Translations under genes and position numbers: made by a program | Part shown: piece after piece, positions 8,801-16,669 of the stretch | How the letters are laid out: each line of letters opens with the position of its first letter | How positions within the stretch are numbered: position 1 is the stretch's first letter | The notes under the pieces: generated by a model | What the model was told of the DNA's origin: nothing | Databases searched by the model: none | What the model saw: only the letters and a program-made list of their open reading frames with translations | Source of the DNA: Methylosarcina fibrata AML-C10 | GTDB taxonomy: Bacteria > Pseudomonadota > Gammaproteobacteria > Methylococcales > Methylomonadaceae | Assembly: GCF_000372865.1 (NCBI RefSeq) | Contig: NZ_KB889965.1 | Location: forward strand, 3,455,450-3,519,449 | Direction of reading: 5' to 3' | Length of the DNA stretch: 64,000 nucleotides

Positions 8801-9567
8801 ACGTTCGAGCCCCAGAGCATGATGAAGCCTGAGTTGTACCAGTCCGCCGATTCGGGCACGTCGGTCTGCTCGCCCCAGGTCTGCGGCGACGACGGCGGCA
8901 GGTCGCAATACCAGTCGTAAAAGCTCATGCTGACGCCCCCGATCAGCGACAGATAGCGGCTGCCGGCGGCATACGAGACCATCGACATCGCCGGGATCGG
9001 CGAAAAGCCGATGATTCGGTCGGGGCCGTACTGCTTGGCGGTATAGACGTTGGCGGCGGCGATGATTTCGTTTACCTCGTCCCAGTCGGTTCGCACCAGC
9101 CCGCCGAGGCCGCGGCGGGATTTGTAGTCTTTGCTTTTGGCCGGATCTTCCACGATCGAGGCCCAGGCCTCGATCGGCGGCAGGGTTTGCCGGGCTTCCC
9201 GCCAAAGGCTGGCCAGGCGGCTGCGGATCATCGGATATTTCAGCCGGTTGGCGCTGTAGAGGTACCAGGAATAACTGGCGCCGCGCGGACAGCCGCGCGG
9301 CTCGTGATTGGGTAAGTCGGGCCTCGTGCGCGGATAGTCGGTTTGCTGGGTTTCCCAGGTGACCAGGCCGTTTTTGACATAAATTTTCCAACTGCAGGAA
9401 CCGGTGCAGTTGACGCCGTGGGTCGAACGCACGATTTTGTCGTGCTGCCAGCGGAGCCGGTAGCCGTTTTCCCAGCTCCGATCTTCGCAGGTCACGAGAC
9501 CGTGGTTGCCGGAAAAGGAGTCCACTTTTTTCTTGAAAAAGAGCAGACGGTCGAGAAGATGACTCAT
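5800..9567 (-). CDS. narG: Respiratory nitrate reductase alpha subunit (NarG)
   Basis: Catalytic molybdenum (bis-MGD) subunit, 1255 residues, reducing nitrate to nitrite on the cytoplasmic side. The N-terminal HGVNCTGSC and GCPRGAS motifs ligate the FS0 cluster through a His, as in NarG of other bacteria. The Mo-ligand Asp lies in YCDLPPSSPQTWGEQTD (about residue 224). The start ATG at 9567 follows AGGT. The last dozen codons are encoded by a REP-like GGTGCGC/GCGCACC palindrome, so the extreme C-terminus is unusual. Full length for the family. Confidence 0.96.
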   Translation of the reverse strand: MSHLLDRLLFFKKKVDSFSGNHGLVTCEDRSWENGYRLRWQHDKIVRSTHGVNCTGSCSWKIYVKNGLVTWETQQTDYPRTRPDLPNHEPRGCPRGASYSWYLYSANRLKYPMIRSRLASLWREARQTLPPIEAWASIVEDPAKSKDYKSRRGLGGLVRTDWDEVNEIIAAANVYTAKQYGPDRIIGFSPIPAMSMVSYAAGSRYLSLIGGVSMSFYDWYCDLPPSSPQTWGEQTDVPESADWYNSGFIMLWGSNVPQTRTPDAHFMTEARYKGAKVVVVCPDYSEASKFADLWLHPKQGTDAALAMALGHVILKEFHLDRQSPYFTEYVRENTDLPMLVMLKRQGDCYVQDRFLRASDLSGQLGESNHPEWKTVAFDELGGGIVPPGGSIGFRWGESGKWNIEQKTGDGRDVKLCLSLIDRRDEAVPVGFPYFGGSEHPYFTHSAHEPVQRRHVPVKKITLADGTEILVATVFDLLCANYGIDRGLGGGHVAASYDDNVPYTPAWQESITGVRRQNVIAVAREFANNAERTRGRSMVILGAGINHWYHMDMNYRGIINLLMLCGCIGQSGGGWAHYVGQEKLRPQTGWLPLAFGLDWKRPPRQMNSTSFFYNHTSQWRYEKLQVREILSPLADPKDWQGSLIDYNVRAERMGWLPSAPQLQTNPLQVTKAAEAAGQNPVDYVVAGLKSGALRMSCEDPDNPLNFPRNLFVWRSNLLGSSGKGHEYFLKYLLGTQHGVQGKDLGQEGGEKPSEVVWHEQAAEGKLDLLVTLDFRMSTTCLYSDIVLPTATWYEKNDLNTSDMHPFIHPLSKAVDPVWESRSDWDIYKGIARKFSELTEGHLGVEKDIVAVPTLHDTPAELAQPLDVKDWKKGQCEPIPGKTMPNLAVVERDYPNTYKMFTALGPLMTKVGNGGKGIAWNTEDEVRQLGSLNRRVTEEGISQGLPRIESDIDATEVILMLAPETNGQVSMKAWEALSKVTGRDHTHLALPREDDKIRFHDIQAQPRKIISSPTWSGLESEKVCYNAGYTNVHERIPWRTLTGRQQFYQDHAWMRAFGETLCVYKPPVDMRTITPVLGQKPNGNEEVVLNFITPHQKWGIHSTYSDNLIMLTLSRGGPIVWISEIDAAKAGIRDNDWIEAYNVNGALVARAVVSQRVPEGMTMMYHAQEKIVNVPGSEMTGTRGGIHNSVTRATLKPTHMIGGYAQQSYGFNYYGTVGANRDEFVIVRKMNKVDWLDDFPPTETVRDAHPTKTEDEQ
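5826..5842. repeat. REP-like palindrome inside the 3' end of narG
   Basis: GGTGCGC-ATC-GCGCACC, preceded by GTAG at 5822-5825, matches the core of a common proteobacterial REP-type repeat. It is translated as part of the NarG tail. Confidence 0.45.
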
Positions 9568-9590
9568 GAGTGTTACCTATTAGGGCTGTT

Positions 9591-9657
9591 CGGGTCAGGT
9601 ATCAGCCGTAACCCGACGTTGTCTTCGATTGCCGGGTTACGGCTGACGCCTGACCCG
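9591..9657. repeat. Long inverted repeat between narK and narG
   Basis: 25-bp arms (9591-9615 and 9633-9657) differ at two positions and enclose a 17-base loop; the arms begin and end with CGGGT...ACCCG. It fills the 113-bp narK-narG gap. Size and shape suggest a REP-type mobile palindrome that could also protect or attenuate the mRNA. Confidence 0.7.
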
Positions 9658-9680
9658 GCCTACATTTTTAATTCATTGCG

Positions 9681-12365
9681 TTAGCAAGGCGTCACACTGG
9701 CCTTGCGGGCATAAAACCACCAGGTAATGCCGATGCAGGACAGATAAAACGCGATAAAACAATACAGAGCCACGTCGGGGCTGCCGGTCAGGCTGATGGC
9801 GGTGCCGTAGCTCTTCGGTATGAAGAAGGCTCCGTAAGCCGCAATCGCCGAGCTGAAACCGAGCACCGCGGCGGCTTCTTTCGCCGCGTCCTTTCTGGCT
9901 TGCCCCAGCGCCGCTTCGCCCCGGCCTTTGGCGGCGCACAAGCGTTCGGTCAGGAAAATGACCGGGATCATGCGGAAGGTGGAGCCGTTGCCGATGCCGG
10001 TGGTCAGGAACAGCAGCAGGAACATCGCCAGGAAGCCCATGAAACTGCCGCCGTCACCCGCGCCGGGCATAAAGTGCAGCACGCCGACGACCGCCAGATT
10101 CATCACCAGGAAATTCCAGAAAGTGACCCGGGCGCCGCCCAGTTTGTCGGCCAGCCAGCCGCCTACCGGCCGCGCCAGGGCGCCGACCAGAGGTCCGAGA
10201 AAAGCATACTGGGTCGGATTGGCCTCGGGAAACAGAATTTTGGTCAGCATCGGCAAGCCGGCCGAATAACCGATGAACGATCCGAACGTGCCGGTATAGA
10301 GCCAGCACATCAGCCAGGTATGCTTGCGTTTGAAGATGATCGACTGTTCCTTGAACGAGGCTTTTGCAGAAGCGATGTCGTTCATGCCGAACCAGGCGAC
10401 GGCGGTCGACACGATAATCAGTGGCACCCAGATGAAGCCGGCGTTTTGCAGCCAGATCGATTTGGTGACGCCGTCCTTGACCCATTCCTGAGGCGCGCCG
10501 CCCCAACTGCCGAAGAGGCCGGCAGTGATCGCCAGGGGCACCACGAACTGCACCGTGCTGACGCCGAGATTGCCGAGACCGGCATTCAGGCCCAGCGCAG
10601 TGCCTTTCTTGCATTGCGGGAAAAAGAAGCTGATGTTGGCCATGCTGGAGGCGAAATTGCCGCCGCCGAAGCCGCACAGCAGGGCCAGCACCAGCATCAA
10701 CAGATACGGCGTGTCGGGATTCTGTACGGCAAAGCCGATCCAGAGCGACGGCAGCAGCAGCGACGCGGTGCTGATCGTCGTCCAGCGCCGTCCGCCGAAG
10801 ATGGGCACCATGAACGAATAGAAAATGCGCAGGGTGGCGCCGGACAAACCGGGCAGTGCGGTCAGCCAGAACAGTTCGTTGGTGGTGTATTTGAAGCCGA
10901 TGCTGGGCATGTTGATGACGACCACGCTCCACACCATCCAGACCGCAAACGCCAACAGCAGGGCCGGGATGCTGATCCACAAATTGCGCGTTGCGATGCG
11001 TTTGCCGGTCTTCTCCCAAAAGCCCGGATCTTCCGGATTCCAGTCGGTCAGCACCAGGTCGGAAGGATAGCTTAACTCGGGCAGATAGGTCGATATTCTG
11101 ATCAGTTCGGGAACGGCGCGGTGCTCCATGCGCAGGATCGCGAAATGCATCCAGACGAGCGCAATCGCAACCAGAACGAACAGCAGCATGAAACAACTGC
11201 TCCAGATGCCGGTCAGGTCGTTCAGCATGCCGAAGGTCAGCGGCAACAGGAAGCCGCCCAGGCCGCCGATCATGCCGACGGCCCCGCCGACGGCGCCGAC
11301 GTTGTCGGGATAGTAGACCGGGATGTGTTTGAACACCGCGGCCTTGCCGAACGACATGAACAGGCCCAGGATCGACACGAGAAAAATGAATCCGGACGGT
11401 TGAATCGCCAGGCTGAACCGGATGTCGCCCTTGATGCCGTGCACTACGTAGTCGGTAGGCGGATAGGACAGGACGAACGTACAAATAGCTCCGACGATGA
11501 AAGTCCAGTACATGATCCGCCGGGCGCCGTATCGATCCGACAGCATTCCGCCCAATGCGCGAAAGATGCTGGCGAAAATCGAAAACGAGGCGGCCAGCAT
11601 GCCGGCGGTTTTGATGTCAAACCCGTACGCTCCGACCAGATAGCGAGGCATCCACAACGCCAGGGCTACGAAGCCGCCGAATACGAAGAAATAGTAAATC
11701 GAAAAGCGCCAGACCTGGATGTTTTTCAGCGGCTCCAGTTGTTTTACGAACGAGGCCGGTTTGATGCCCGAAGCTTGTCTGGCCTTGAAGGCCGGTTCGT
11801 CTTCGGTGGAAAACCAGAAAACGATTGCCATCAGGATGAGCGCCGAAGCCCAGATCCAGGCGACCCAGTGCCAGCCCAGAGCGACCATCACGAACGGCGC
11901 AAGAAATTTGGTGACCGCGGCGCCGACGTTGCCCAGACCGAAAATACCCAGAGCGGTGCCCTGCCTTTCCTGAGGATACCAGCGCGAAACATACGAAATG
12001 CCGACGGCGAAGGAGCCGCCCGCGATGCCGACGCCGAGCGCTGCCAGCAAATACGTGGGATAGCTATTGGCGGCGGTCAGCAGCAAAGTGGCGACGGCAG
12101 CGGTCAGCATCACCGCCAGATAGACGATGCGGCCGCCGTACTGGTCGCTCCAGATGCCCAGGATCAGCCGGATCAAGGAGCCGGAAAGAATCGGCGTGCC
12201 GACCAGCAGGCCGAACTCGGTTTCGCTCAGTTTCAGTTCTTGCTGAATCTGCAGGCCGATGATCGAAAAAATGGTCCATACCGCAAAACACAGAGTAAAG
12301 GCGGCCGTGCTGATTCCGAGGGCTCGTGACTGCTGGTGGTGCGTAACGTTTTCAATAGCGGACAT
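9681..12365 (-). CDS. narK: Nitrate/nitrite transporter, NarK1-NarK2 fusion
   Basis: 894 residues, twice the normal NarK size, made of two complete MFS modules (about 1-430 and 460-894) joined by a hydrophilic linker (around TDWNPEDPGFWEKTGKRIAT). Both halves carry Gly-rich nitrate signatures: FGLGNVGAAVTKF and GMIGGLGGFLLP in the first, GLNAGLGNLGVST and GIGNGSTFRM in the second. Fusions of this kind are known in Paracoccus and relatives, where one half is thought to be a proton/nitrate symporter and the other a nitrate/nitrite exchanger. RBS AAAGGA precedes the ATG. It is the first gene of the nar block and lies behind an NsrR-like operator. Confidence 0.93.
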   Translation of the reverse strand: MSAIENVTHHQQSRALGISTAAFTLCFAVWTIFSIIGLQIQQELKLSETEFGLLVGTPILSGSLIRLILGIWSDQYGGRIVYLAVMLTAAVATLLLTAANSYPTYLLAALGVGIAGGSFAVGISYVSRWYPQERQGTALGIFGLGNVGAAVTKFLAPFVMVALGWHWVAWIWASALILMAIVFWFSTEDEPAFKARQASGIKPASFVKQLEPLKNIQVWRFSIYYFFVFGGFVALALWMPRYLVGAYGFDIKTAGMLAASFSIFASIFRALGGMLSDRYGARRIMYWTFIVGAICTFVLSYPPTDYVVHGIKGDIRFSLAIQPSGFIFLVSILGLFMSFGKAAVFKHIPVYYPDNVGAVGGAVGMIGGLGGFLLPLTFGMLNDLTGIWSSCFMLLFVLVAIALVWMHFAILRMEHRAVPELIRISTYLPELSYPSDLVLTDWNPEDPGFWEKTGKRIATRNLWISIPALLLAFAVWMVWSVVVINMPSIGFKYTTNELFWLTALPGLSGATLRIFYSFMVPIFGGRRWTTISTASLLLPSLWIGFAVQNPDTPYLLMLVLALLCGFGGGNFASSMANISFFFPQCKKGTALGLNAGLGNLGVSTVQFVVPLAITAGLFGSWGGAPQEWVKDGVTKSIWLQNAGFIWVPLIIVSTAVAWFGMNDIASAKASFKEQSIIFKRKHTWLMCWLYTGTFGSFIGYSAGLPMLTKILFPEANPTQYAFLGPLVGALARPVGGWLADKLGGARVTFWNFLVMNLAVVGVLHFMPGAGDGGSFMGFLAMFLLLFLTTGIGNGSTFRMIPVIFLTERLCAAKGRGEAALGQARKDAAKEAAAVLGFSSAIAAYGAFFIPKSYGTAISLTGSPDVALYCFIAFYLSCIGITWWFYARKASVTPC

Positions 12366-12515
12366 AAAAATCCTTTACTTATGCGCTAAAAAGGCTCGGA
12401 CTTGTCAGGATGCTTCAGAGCCGATGGATTATCCCGTCATTCTCCGCCTGCGAATTAAATCCCTGCAAACGGATCTTCGAGATATAAAATATAAAAAGTT
12501 GTATAAAAAATATAT

Positions 12516-12550
12516 CTTATACTATAGTATAAGTTGCATGAAAAATACAA
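12516..12550 (-). promoter_or_regulatory. Candidate narK promoter with palindromic -10 region
   Basis: On the minus strand a -35-like TTGTAT (12545-12550) and a -10-like TATAGT (12521-12526) are 18 bp apart. The -10 lies inside a perfect 18-bp palindrome, CTTATACTATAGTATAAG (12516-12533). Assigned from sequence only. Confidence 0.5.
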
Positions 12551-12553
12551 CTT
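12531..12553. promoter_or_regulatory. NsrR-type operator upstream of narK
   Basis: A 23-bp dyad with halves AAGTTGCATGA and AAATACAACTT around one central base. It matches 19 of the 22 defined positions of the published E. coli NsrR consensus (11-1-11 dyad with AAGATGYATTT half-sites). It overlaps the candidate -35 and spacer of narK, where binding would repress. nsrR is encoded 1.8 kb away. Confidence 0.65.
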
Positions 12554-12838
12554 TACTATAGTCTTTTTTTAGCAGCAGGCAAGAAACAACGACGAGGCAA
12601 AAGGAGGATTGACCTGCCGGCGCAGACAGAGGCGATGCTGGCCGGTGATTCAGGGAATTCGGCATTCGCTGGAAGCCCGTTGTTACTGTGGAAGTGTCTT
12701 GTCGGCGTGACAATGTTTGCGGATACGGTGAGAAGATTTAAAGCGGTTTTCATTATGAACAAGAATTTATCTTTCTTGTTTACCCTGAGAAAGCAAGTAC
12801 CACGTAGAGTATAGAATATTATTATTGATAAGGAATTT

Positions 12839-14102
12839 ATGTTAAAAATTAATGTATTAACCATCGGGTTGATGTCCGTTACCCTGGCCGGCCTCGCCGC
12901 TGGCGGCGGCCGATGTGACTCAAGAGATCGAAGACGCGCTGACTTTTTATCAGAAAAATAAAAACGGAGCGATTAAGGCCGATCTGAACTACCGCTGGGA
13001 AAACGTCGACCAGGACCAAGGAGGCAACCCCAATCCGAAAACGGCGAACGCGAACACGGCCCGGCTGAGGCTGGGCGCGCTGTCGCCGGTGCTGTCCGGT
13101 TTCCAGGGCTATGCCGAATTCGAAGGGTTGTGGGCGATGCAGGAAGACTACAACAGCCTGCGGAACAACAATAAAGCCTATTCGGTCGTCGCCGACCCCG
13201 AGAAAACCGAGCTGAACCAGCTCTGGATCAGCTATTCGGGCATCCCCGACACCGTCGTCAAAGGCGGCCGTCAACGGATCAAGCTGGACGACGACCGCTT
13301 CATCGGCAACGTCGGCTGGCGGCAGTTGGAGCAAACTTACGATGCGGTCCTGTTGACCCACAACAACCAGCAGATTTACGGTCTGACCGTCAACGCCGGC
13401 TTCATCGGCAACGTCAACACGTTCACCTCGACCACCGAAAACATCGATGCGCCGATTCTGAACGTCAACTACAAAGTCGGCGATTACGGCAATCTGGTGG
13501 CCTATGGGTACTGGCTGGATTACCGGGAAAAGGAGAATTTCGAAAAGTCGAGTCAGACCTACGGCCTTCGCTTCAACGGCGTCTCGCCCACCTTCTTCGA
13601 CCATTACAGCCTGTTGTACACCGCCGAATGGGGCAACCAGCGGGACTACGGGCACGGGCCGACTAAATACGAAGCCGACCGGTTCAACTTCATGGGCGGC
13701 GTCAAAGCGTTCAACGTCACCGTGCAGGGCGCCTGGGAGCAGCTCAACGGCTTCGGCCCGAACAAGACCTTCGACACGCCGCTCGGCACCAACCACGCCT
13801 TTCAGGGCTGGGCCGACATCTTTCTGGTGACGCCGGCGAACGGCATTCGCGATGTGTTCGGCACCGTCAGCGTGGCTCTGCCCCGCTACGATACGGTCGT
13901 GACCGCGGTGTACCACGACTTCAGCGACGATACCGGGCAGCAGCAATACGGCAAGGAATGGGATTTTCAGGTGGTCAAGAAGTTCGGCAAGCATTATTCG
14001 CTGCTGGCCAAATACGCCAATTACAATGCCGACAGCGGCCTTGCCACCGCCAACAATACCGATACCCAGAAAATCTGGTTCCAGGCCAACGTCAGTTTTT
14101 AA
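12839..14102 (+). pseudogene. Alginate-export-type outer membrane porin, frameshifted in the signal peptide
   Basis: The main frame (GTG 12915 to 14102, 395 residues) is a beta-barrel with alternating strands and a terminal Phe (WFQANVSF), resembling the alginate export porin family. It lacks a signal peptide. A well-placed start exists at ATG 12839 (RBS AAGGAA) giving MLKINVLTIGLMSVTLAG, but in a different frame that stops shortly after. Removing one G near 12886-12892 joins it to ...ASPLAAADVTQEIED, a textbook signal peptide and cleavage site. So one extra base separates export signal and barrel. This could be a real inactivating or phase-type mutation or a sequencing error. It may have served nitrate or anion uptake next to narK, by position only. 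Confidence 0.75.
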
Positions 14103-14270
14103 TCGGGATTTTTCCACCCTGGCGGCCCTTGGATGTTTAAGATATGGACGAGATTTCGCGTGGAACGTCTGGGATAGCGCAGAGCTTCATGAAGGATATT
14201 TGCTTGGCCAGTAATGCCCGGCTTGAGTTATAATCCCGGAAAACTGTATTGATTCGATACTATTGTCTTG

Positions 14271-14293
14271 AAGATGTATTCTCAATAACAGGT
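14271..14293. promoter_or_regulatory. Possible NsrR half-site upstream of nsrR
   Basis: AAGATGTATTC matches 10 of 11 positions of the left NsrR half-site; the right half is poor. It lies about 35 bp before the nsrR start and could allow weak autoregulation. Confidence 0.35.
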
Positions 14294-14326
14294 ATACCAT
14301 AGCCTTTTTTTCTAGAAGCGAGCATT

Positions 14327-14776
14327 ATGCAACTGACCAGCTACACGGATTACGCGCTCAGAGTCATGATTTATTTGGCGGAGCTGTCGGGCAGGCAAGC
14401 CACGATTACGGAAATCGCCGAATATTTCGATATTTCCCGCAATCATCTGGTGAAGGTCGTGCAGCAACTGGGAGGCAAGGGTTTCATTAAAACCACGCGG
14501 GGAAAAGGCGGCGGCTTAACATTACAGCGGCCTGCGGACACGATCATCGTGGGAGACGTCGTACGATCGATGGAAAAACGTTTTTACTGGGTGGAATGTT
14601 TCAATCCCGAGCATCAGCATTGCCGATTGCTGCCCCGTTGCCGCTTGAAGCATCTATTGGACCGCGCGGGACATGCTTATTTGCAGGTGCTGGACAACGC
14701 GACGCTGGCCGATTTGGTAGCGCAAAACACCACTGTTGCCCCGGTACCTGAAGGCTCGCCCGAAAAAGTGAAGTAG
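14327..14776 (+). CDS. nsrR: NO-sensing Rrf2-family repressor NsrR
   Basis: 149 residues with an N-terminal winged helix (about 1-75, including DISRNHLVKVVQQLGGKGFI) and three cysteines C91, C99 and C105 in the region that ligates the iron-sulphur cluster in Rrf2 regulators. The second gap matches E. coli NsrR (C-x5-C); the first is three residues longer. The start LTSYTDYALRVMIYLA is typical of NsrR. NO damages the cluster and releases DNA. Its position beside narK/nirK, with a near-consensus operator at the narK promoter, fits control of NO-producing respiration. Target sites elsewhere cannot be seen. Confidence 0.9.
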   Translation: MQLTSYTDYALRVMIYLAELSGRQATITEIAEYFDISRNHLVKVVQQLGGKGFIKTTRGKGGGLTLQRPADTIIVGDVVRSMEKRFYWVECFNPEHQHCRLLPRCRLKHLLDRAGHAYLQVLDNATLADLVAQNTTVAPVPEGSPEKVK

Positions 14777-14848
14777 ACGATTCCGCGAACGCCCGGCCTG
14801 AAGTAGACCGGGTATCGACGTGACAAGACGCAGCCATCCGGGACGCGT

Positions 14849-15874
14849 TTAAAGCCACTGGAGGGTCAGCGCGGCCCAGGAAAATCCCGCGGCACTGCTG
14901 GCCAGAACCACGATATCGCCGGAATTGACCTTGCCCGCTTCGAGGCTTTTCGCCAGTCCCAACAGCGTGTCCGCGGGGCCGAGATGGCCCAGTTCGGGTA
15001 GCGTGACCAACGTTTGCTCTTCCGTCAAGCTCAGCGCCGCCAGGATTTGCAGGGCCAGGCTTTTTTTGACTTGATTGGTTAACAGCAAGCGGACGTCATC
15101 CAGCCGGCAGCCGCTTTTTTCAAGAGAGGCCCTGACGACCAGTTGGTAATTCTTAAGGTACAGCTCCGAAAAAATACGGTTAAGTTCTTTGGGATTGTCG
15201 ACGTTCAACAAATGATGCGCGCCGTCGGCGCCTTCGGGAGCGCGGGTGCCTCCTGAGGGAATTTTCAGAAAATCGGCGAGAGAGCCGTCGGTCATGCCGT
15301 GATAGGCGAGTATCCGGTTCGACTGCTCCCCCTTTTCGAGCACCACGGCCGCCGCCCCGTCCGCCATGACAAAAGTGGAAAGGCAGTCGGGGTTGGCGTA
15401 ATTGAGCAGATGCGACAATTTATCGCTGCAAACGACCAGCGCATGGCGGTAAGCGGAATCGGTCAGTAGCATATTTCGGCATATATGAATGCCGAGGTTG
15501 CCGCTGTTGCAGAAGTTTCTGATTTCGAAGGCGAAAGCGCCGCGGGCGCCGATGGCATCCTGAATTTTGGCGGCCGGCGACCAGAAGCGGTAATCGTAAT
15601 CGCCGGCGCCGCAGTAGGCGATCAGATCGATGGCCGACGGCGGAACGCCCGCTTTCCCGATGGCATCGAGAGCAGCCCGGACGCCCATCTCGCTCGGATG
15701 CTCGTCCGCGCCGGCCACGGGCTTTTGCACGATGCCTATTTCTTCGACGAAGACCGACGCCGGAATACCGCTCAGTTCCGCCATGTCATGGCCGGTCATC
15801 ACTCCGCCCGGAAGGTAATAACCGATCGCTTTGATGCCTACATATTGCGTATCCATCGGGGAGTCGAAATCCAT
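14849..15874 (-). CDS. FabH-like 3-oxoacyl-ACP synthase III family protein with altered catalytic residues
   Basis: Thiolase-fold condensing enzyme of 341 residues, counting from the ATG at 15874 that follows AGGTGA; a longer frame to 15940 has no RBS. The nucleophile is present (C122 in IRNFCNSGNLGIH). In classical FabH the other two active residues are His (in HQAN) and Asn (in GNTSAAS). Here those places read TNQVKK (N267) and GHLGPAD (H297), so His and Asn appear exchanged. The enzyme may therefore use another acyl substrate or do a different reaction from fatty acid initiation. It stands alone, with no pathway genes beside it. Confidence 0.75.
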   Translation of the reverse strand: MDFDSPMDTQYVGIKAIGYYLPGGVMTGHDMAELSGIPASVFVEEIGIVQKPVAGADEHPSEMGVRAALDAIGKAGVPPSAIDLIAYCGAGDYDYRFWSPAAKIQDAIGARGAFAFEIRNFCNSGNLGIHICRNMLLTDSAYRHALVVCSDKLSHLLNYANPDCLSTFVMADGAAAVVLEKGEQSNRILAYHGMTDGSLADFLKIPSGGTRAPEGADGAHHLLNVDNPKELNRIFSELYLKNYQLVVRASLEKSGCRLDDVRLLLTNQVKKSLALQILAALSLTEEQTLVTLPELGHLGPADTLLGLAKSLEAGKVNSGDIVVLASSAAGFSWAALTLQWL

Positions 15875-16669
15875 AAATTCACCTGATTTTGTGCTCTCTG
15901 CCCAACTTGAGTTCGGGAGGATCTTGCCGGTCCCGGTCAACTGCGGCTATTCTCCCGGTTTTTCCGGTTAACTTCCAGAAGTAACTTTTGATCGTGCCGC
16001 TTTGACGCTTGTTCAACGCCCCGGAGGCCGTGTCTCCGGTTCGGCGTCCGTTGCAACGAAGCTTGATATTCTTGCAAAGCTTCTCCGGCCGTGTACTCGC
16101 CTCCCCGGCTCTTTCACTTCGCGCGCCGGGCGCGCACGATCGTTCCCTGACAGTTTATTAACATGGAGTGGCCGGAAGGCATACAGCTTGGGTCTTTCGG
16201 CAAGCTCGGGACGAAAGGGATTGAAATTTTAGAGGGCTTGATCAAGCAAGATCAGGAAGCCGTTATGCCCGTCCGGTTCAGGATCAAGATACGGGTTGCC
16301 TGGGAGGAATGCGAAAGAGCTGTTGTTAATCGTGAAAAGCCGCTCGGGATGAGATCATTTCAGAAAGTATTGTAGGGCACGAGCATTGCGCACCGCACCC
16401 TACAAAAAATACCAATCCATGATATATAAGCATGAGGAATATCTAACAATACAAATGAGATGCGGGTTCAATGCGGTGAGAGGCGTATGTGAATCGCCGA
16501 TTCCATTAAACCCACGTTTTAAAACTAGCAATAAAACGAATTTTGTCAAGTTTCGGGTCTCGATTTTTTTTTAAGTTTTGTACGATTTTTTATCGATAGC
16601 TTCGGCCGCCCGCCATCGAGCCCGGATGATCGGCGTAAATGCAGGGTTGGAATCCTATGTTATTTTTTG
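15875..16669. other. Long intergenic region with one REP-like palindrome
   Basis: About 800 bp in which I see no convincing gene; short open frames lack RBS and family features. The right third is AT-rich. Confidence 0.5.
16372..16403. repeat. REP-like imperfect palindrome
   Basis: It starts with GTAGGGCACG and ends with CACCGCACCCTAC, the GTAGGG...CCCTAC frame shared with the larger REPs at 57212 and 62684 but with a different, shorter core. Confidence 0.5.

Larger units (their letters stand above)
12366..12838. other. Divergent intergenic region, narK / porin
   Basis: No gene recognised. It is AT-rich, holds the narK promoter and NsrR site (separate entries), and nearer the porin has an 8-bp dyad AACAAGAA (12758-12765) / TTCTTGTT (12773-12780) that could be another operator. 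Confidence 0.5.

Noticed and set aside
6421-8832. 803-codon open frame antisense to narG
   Set aside because: Shadow of the GC-rich, codon-biased narG frame; composition is typical of an antisense reading with no domain or RBS.
12366-12560. FNR box for narK
   Set aside because: No TTGAT-N4-ATCAA dyad found; the dyads present fit NsrR or an unknown regulator better.
16163-16375. 70-codon frame in the 15875-16669 gap
   Set aside because: No clear RBS or recognisable family, and biased composition; not supported as a gene.
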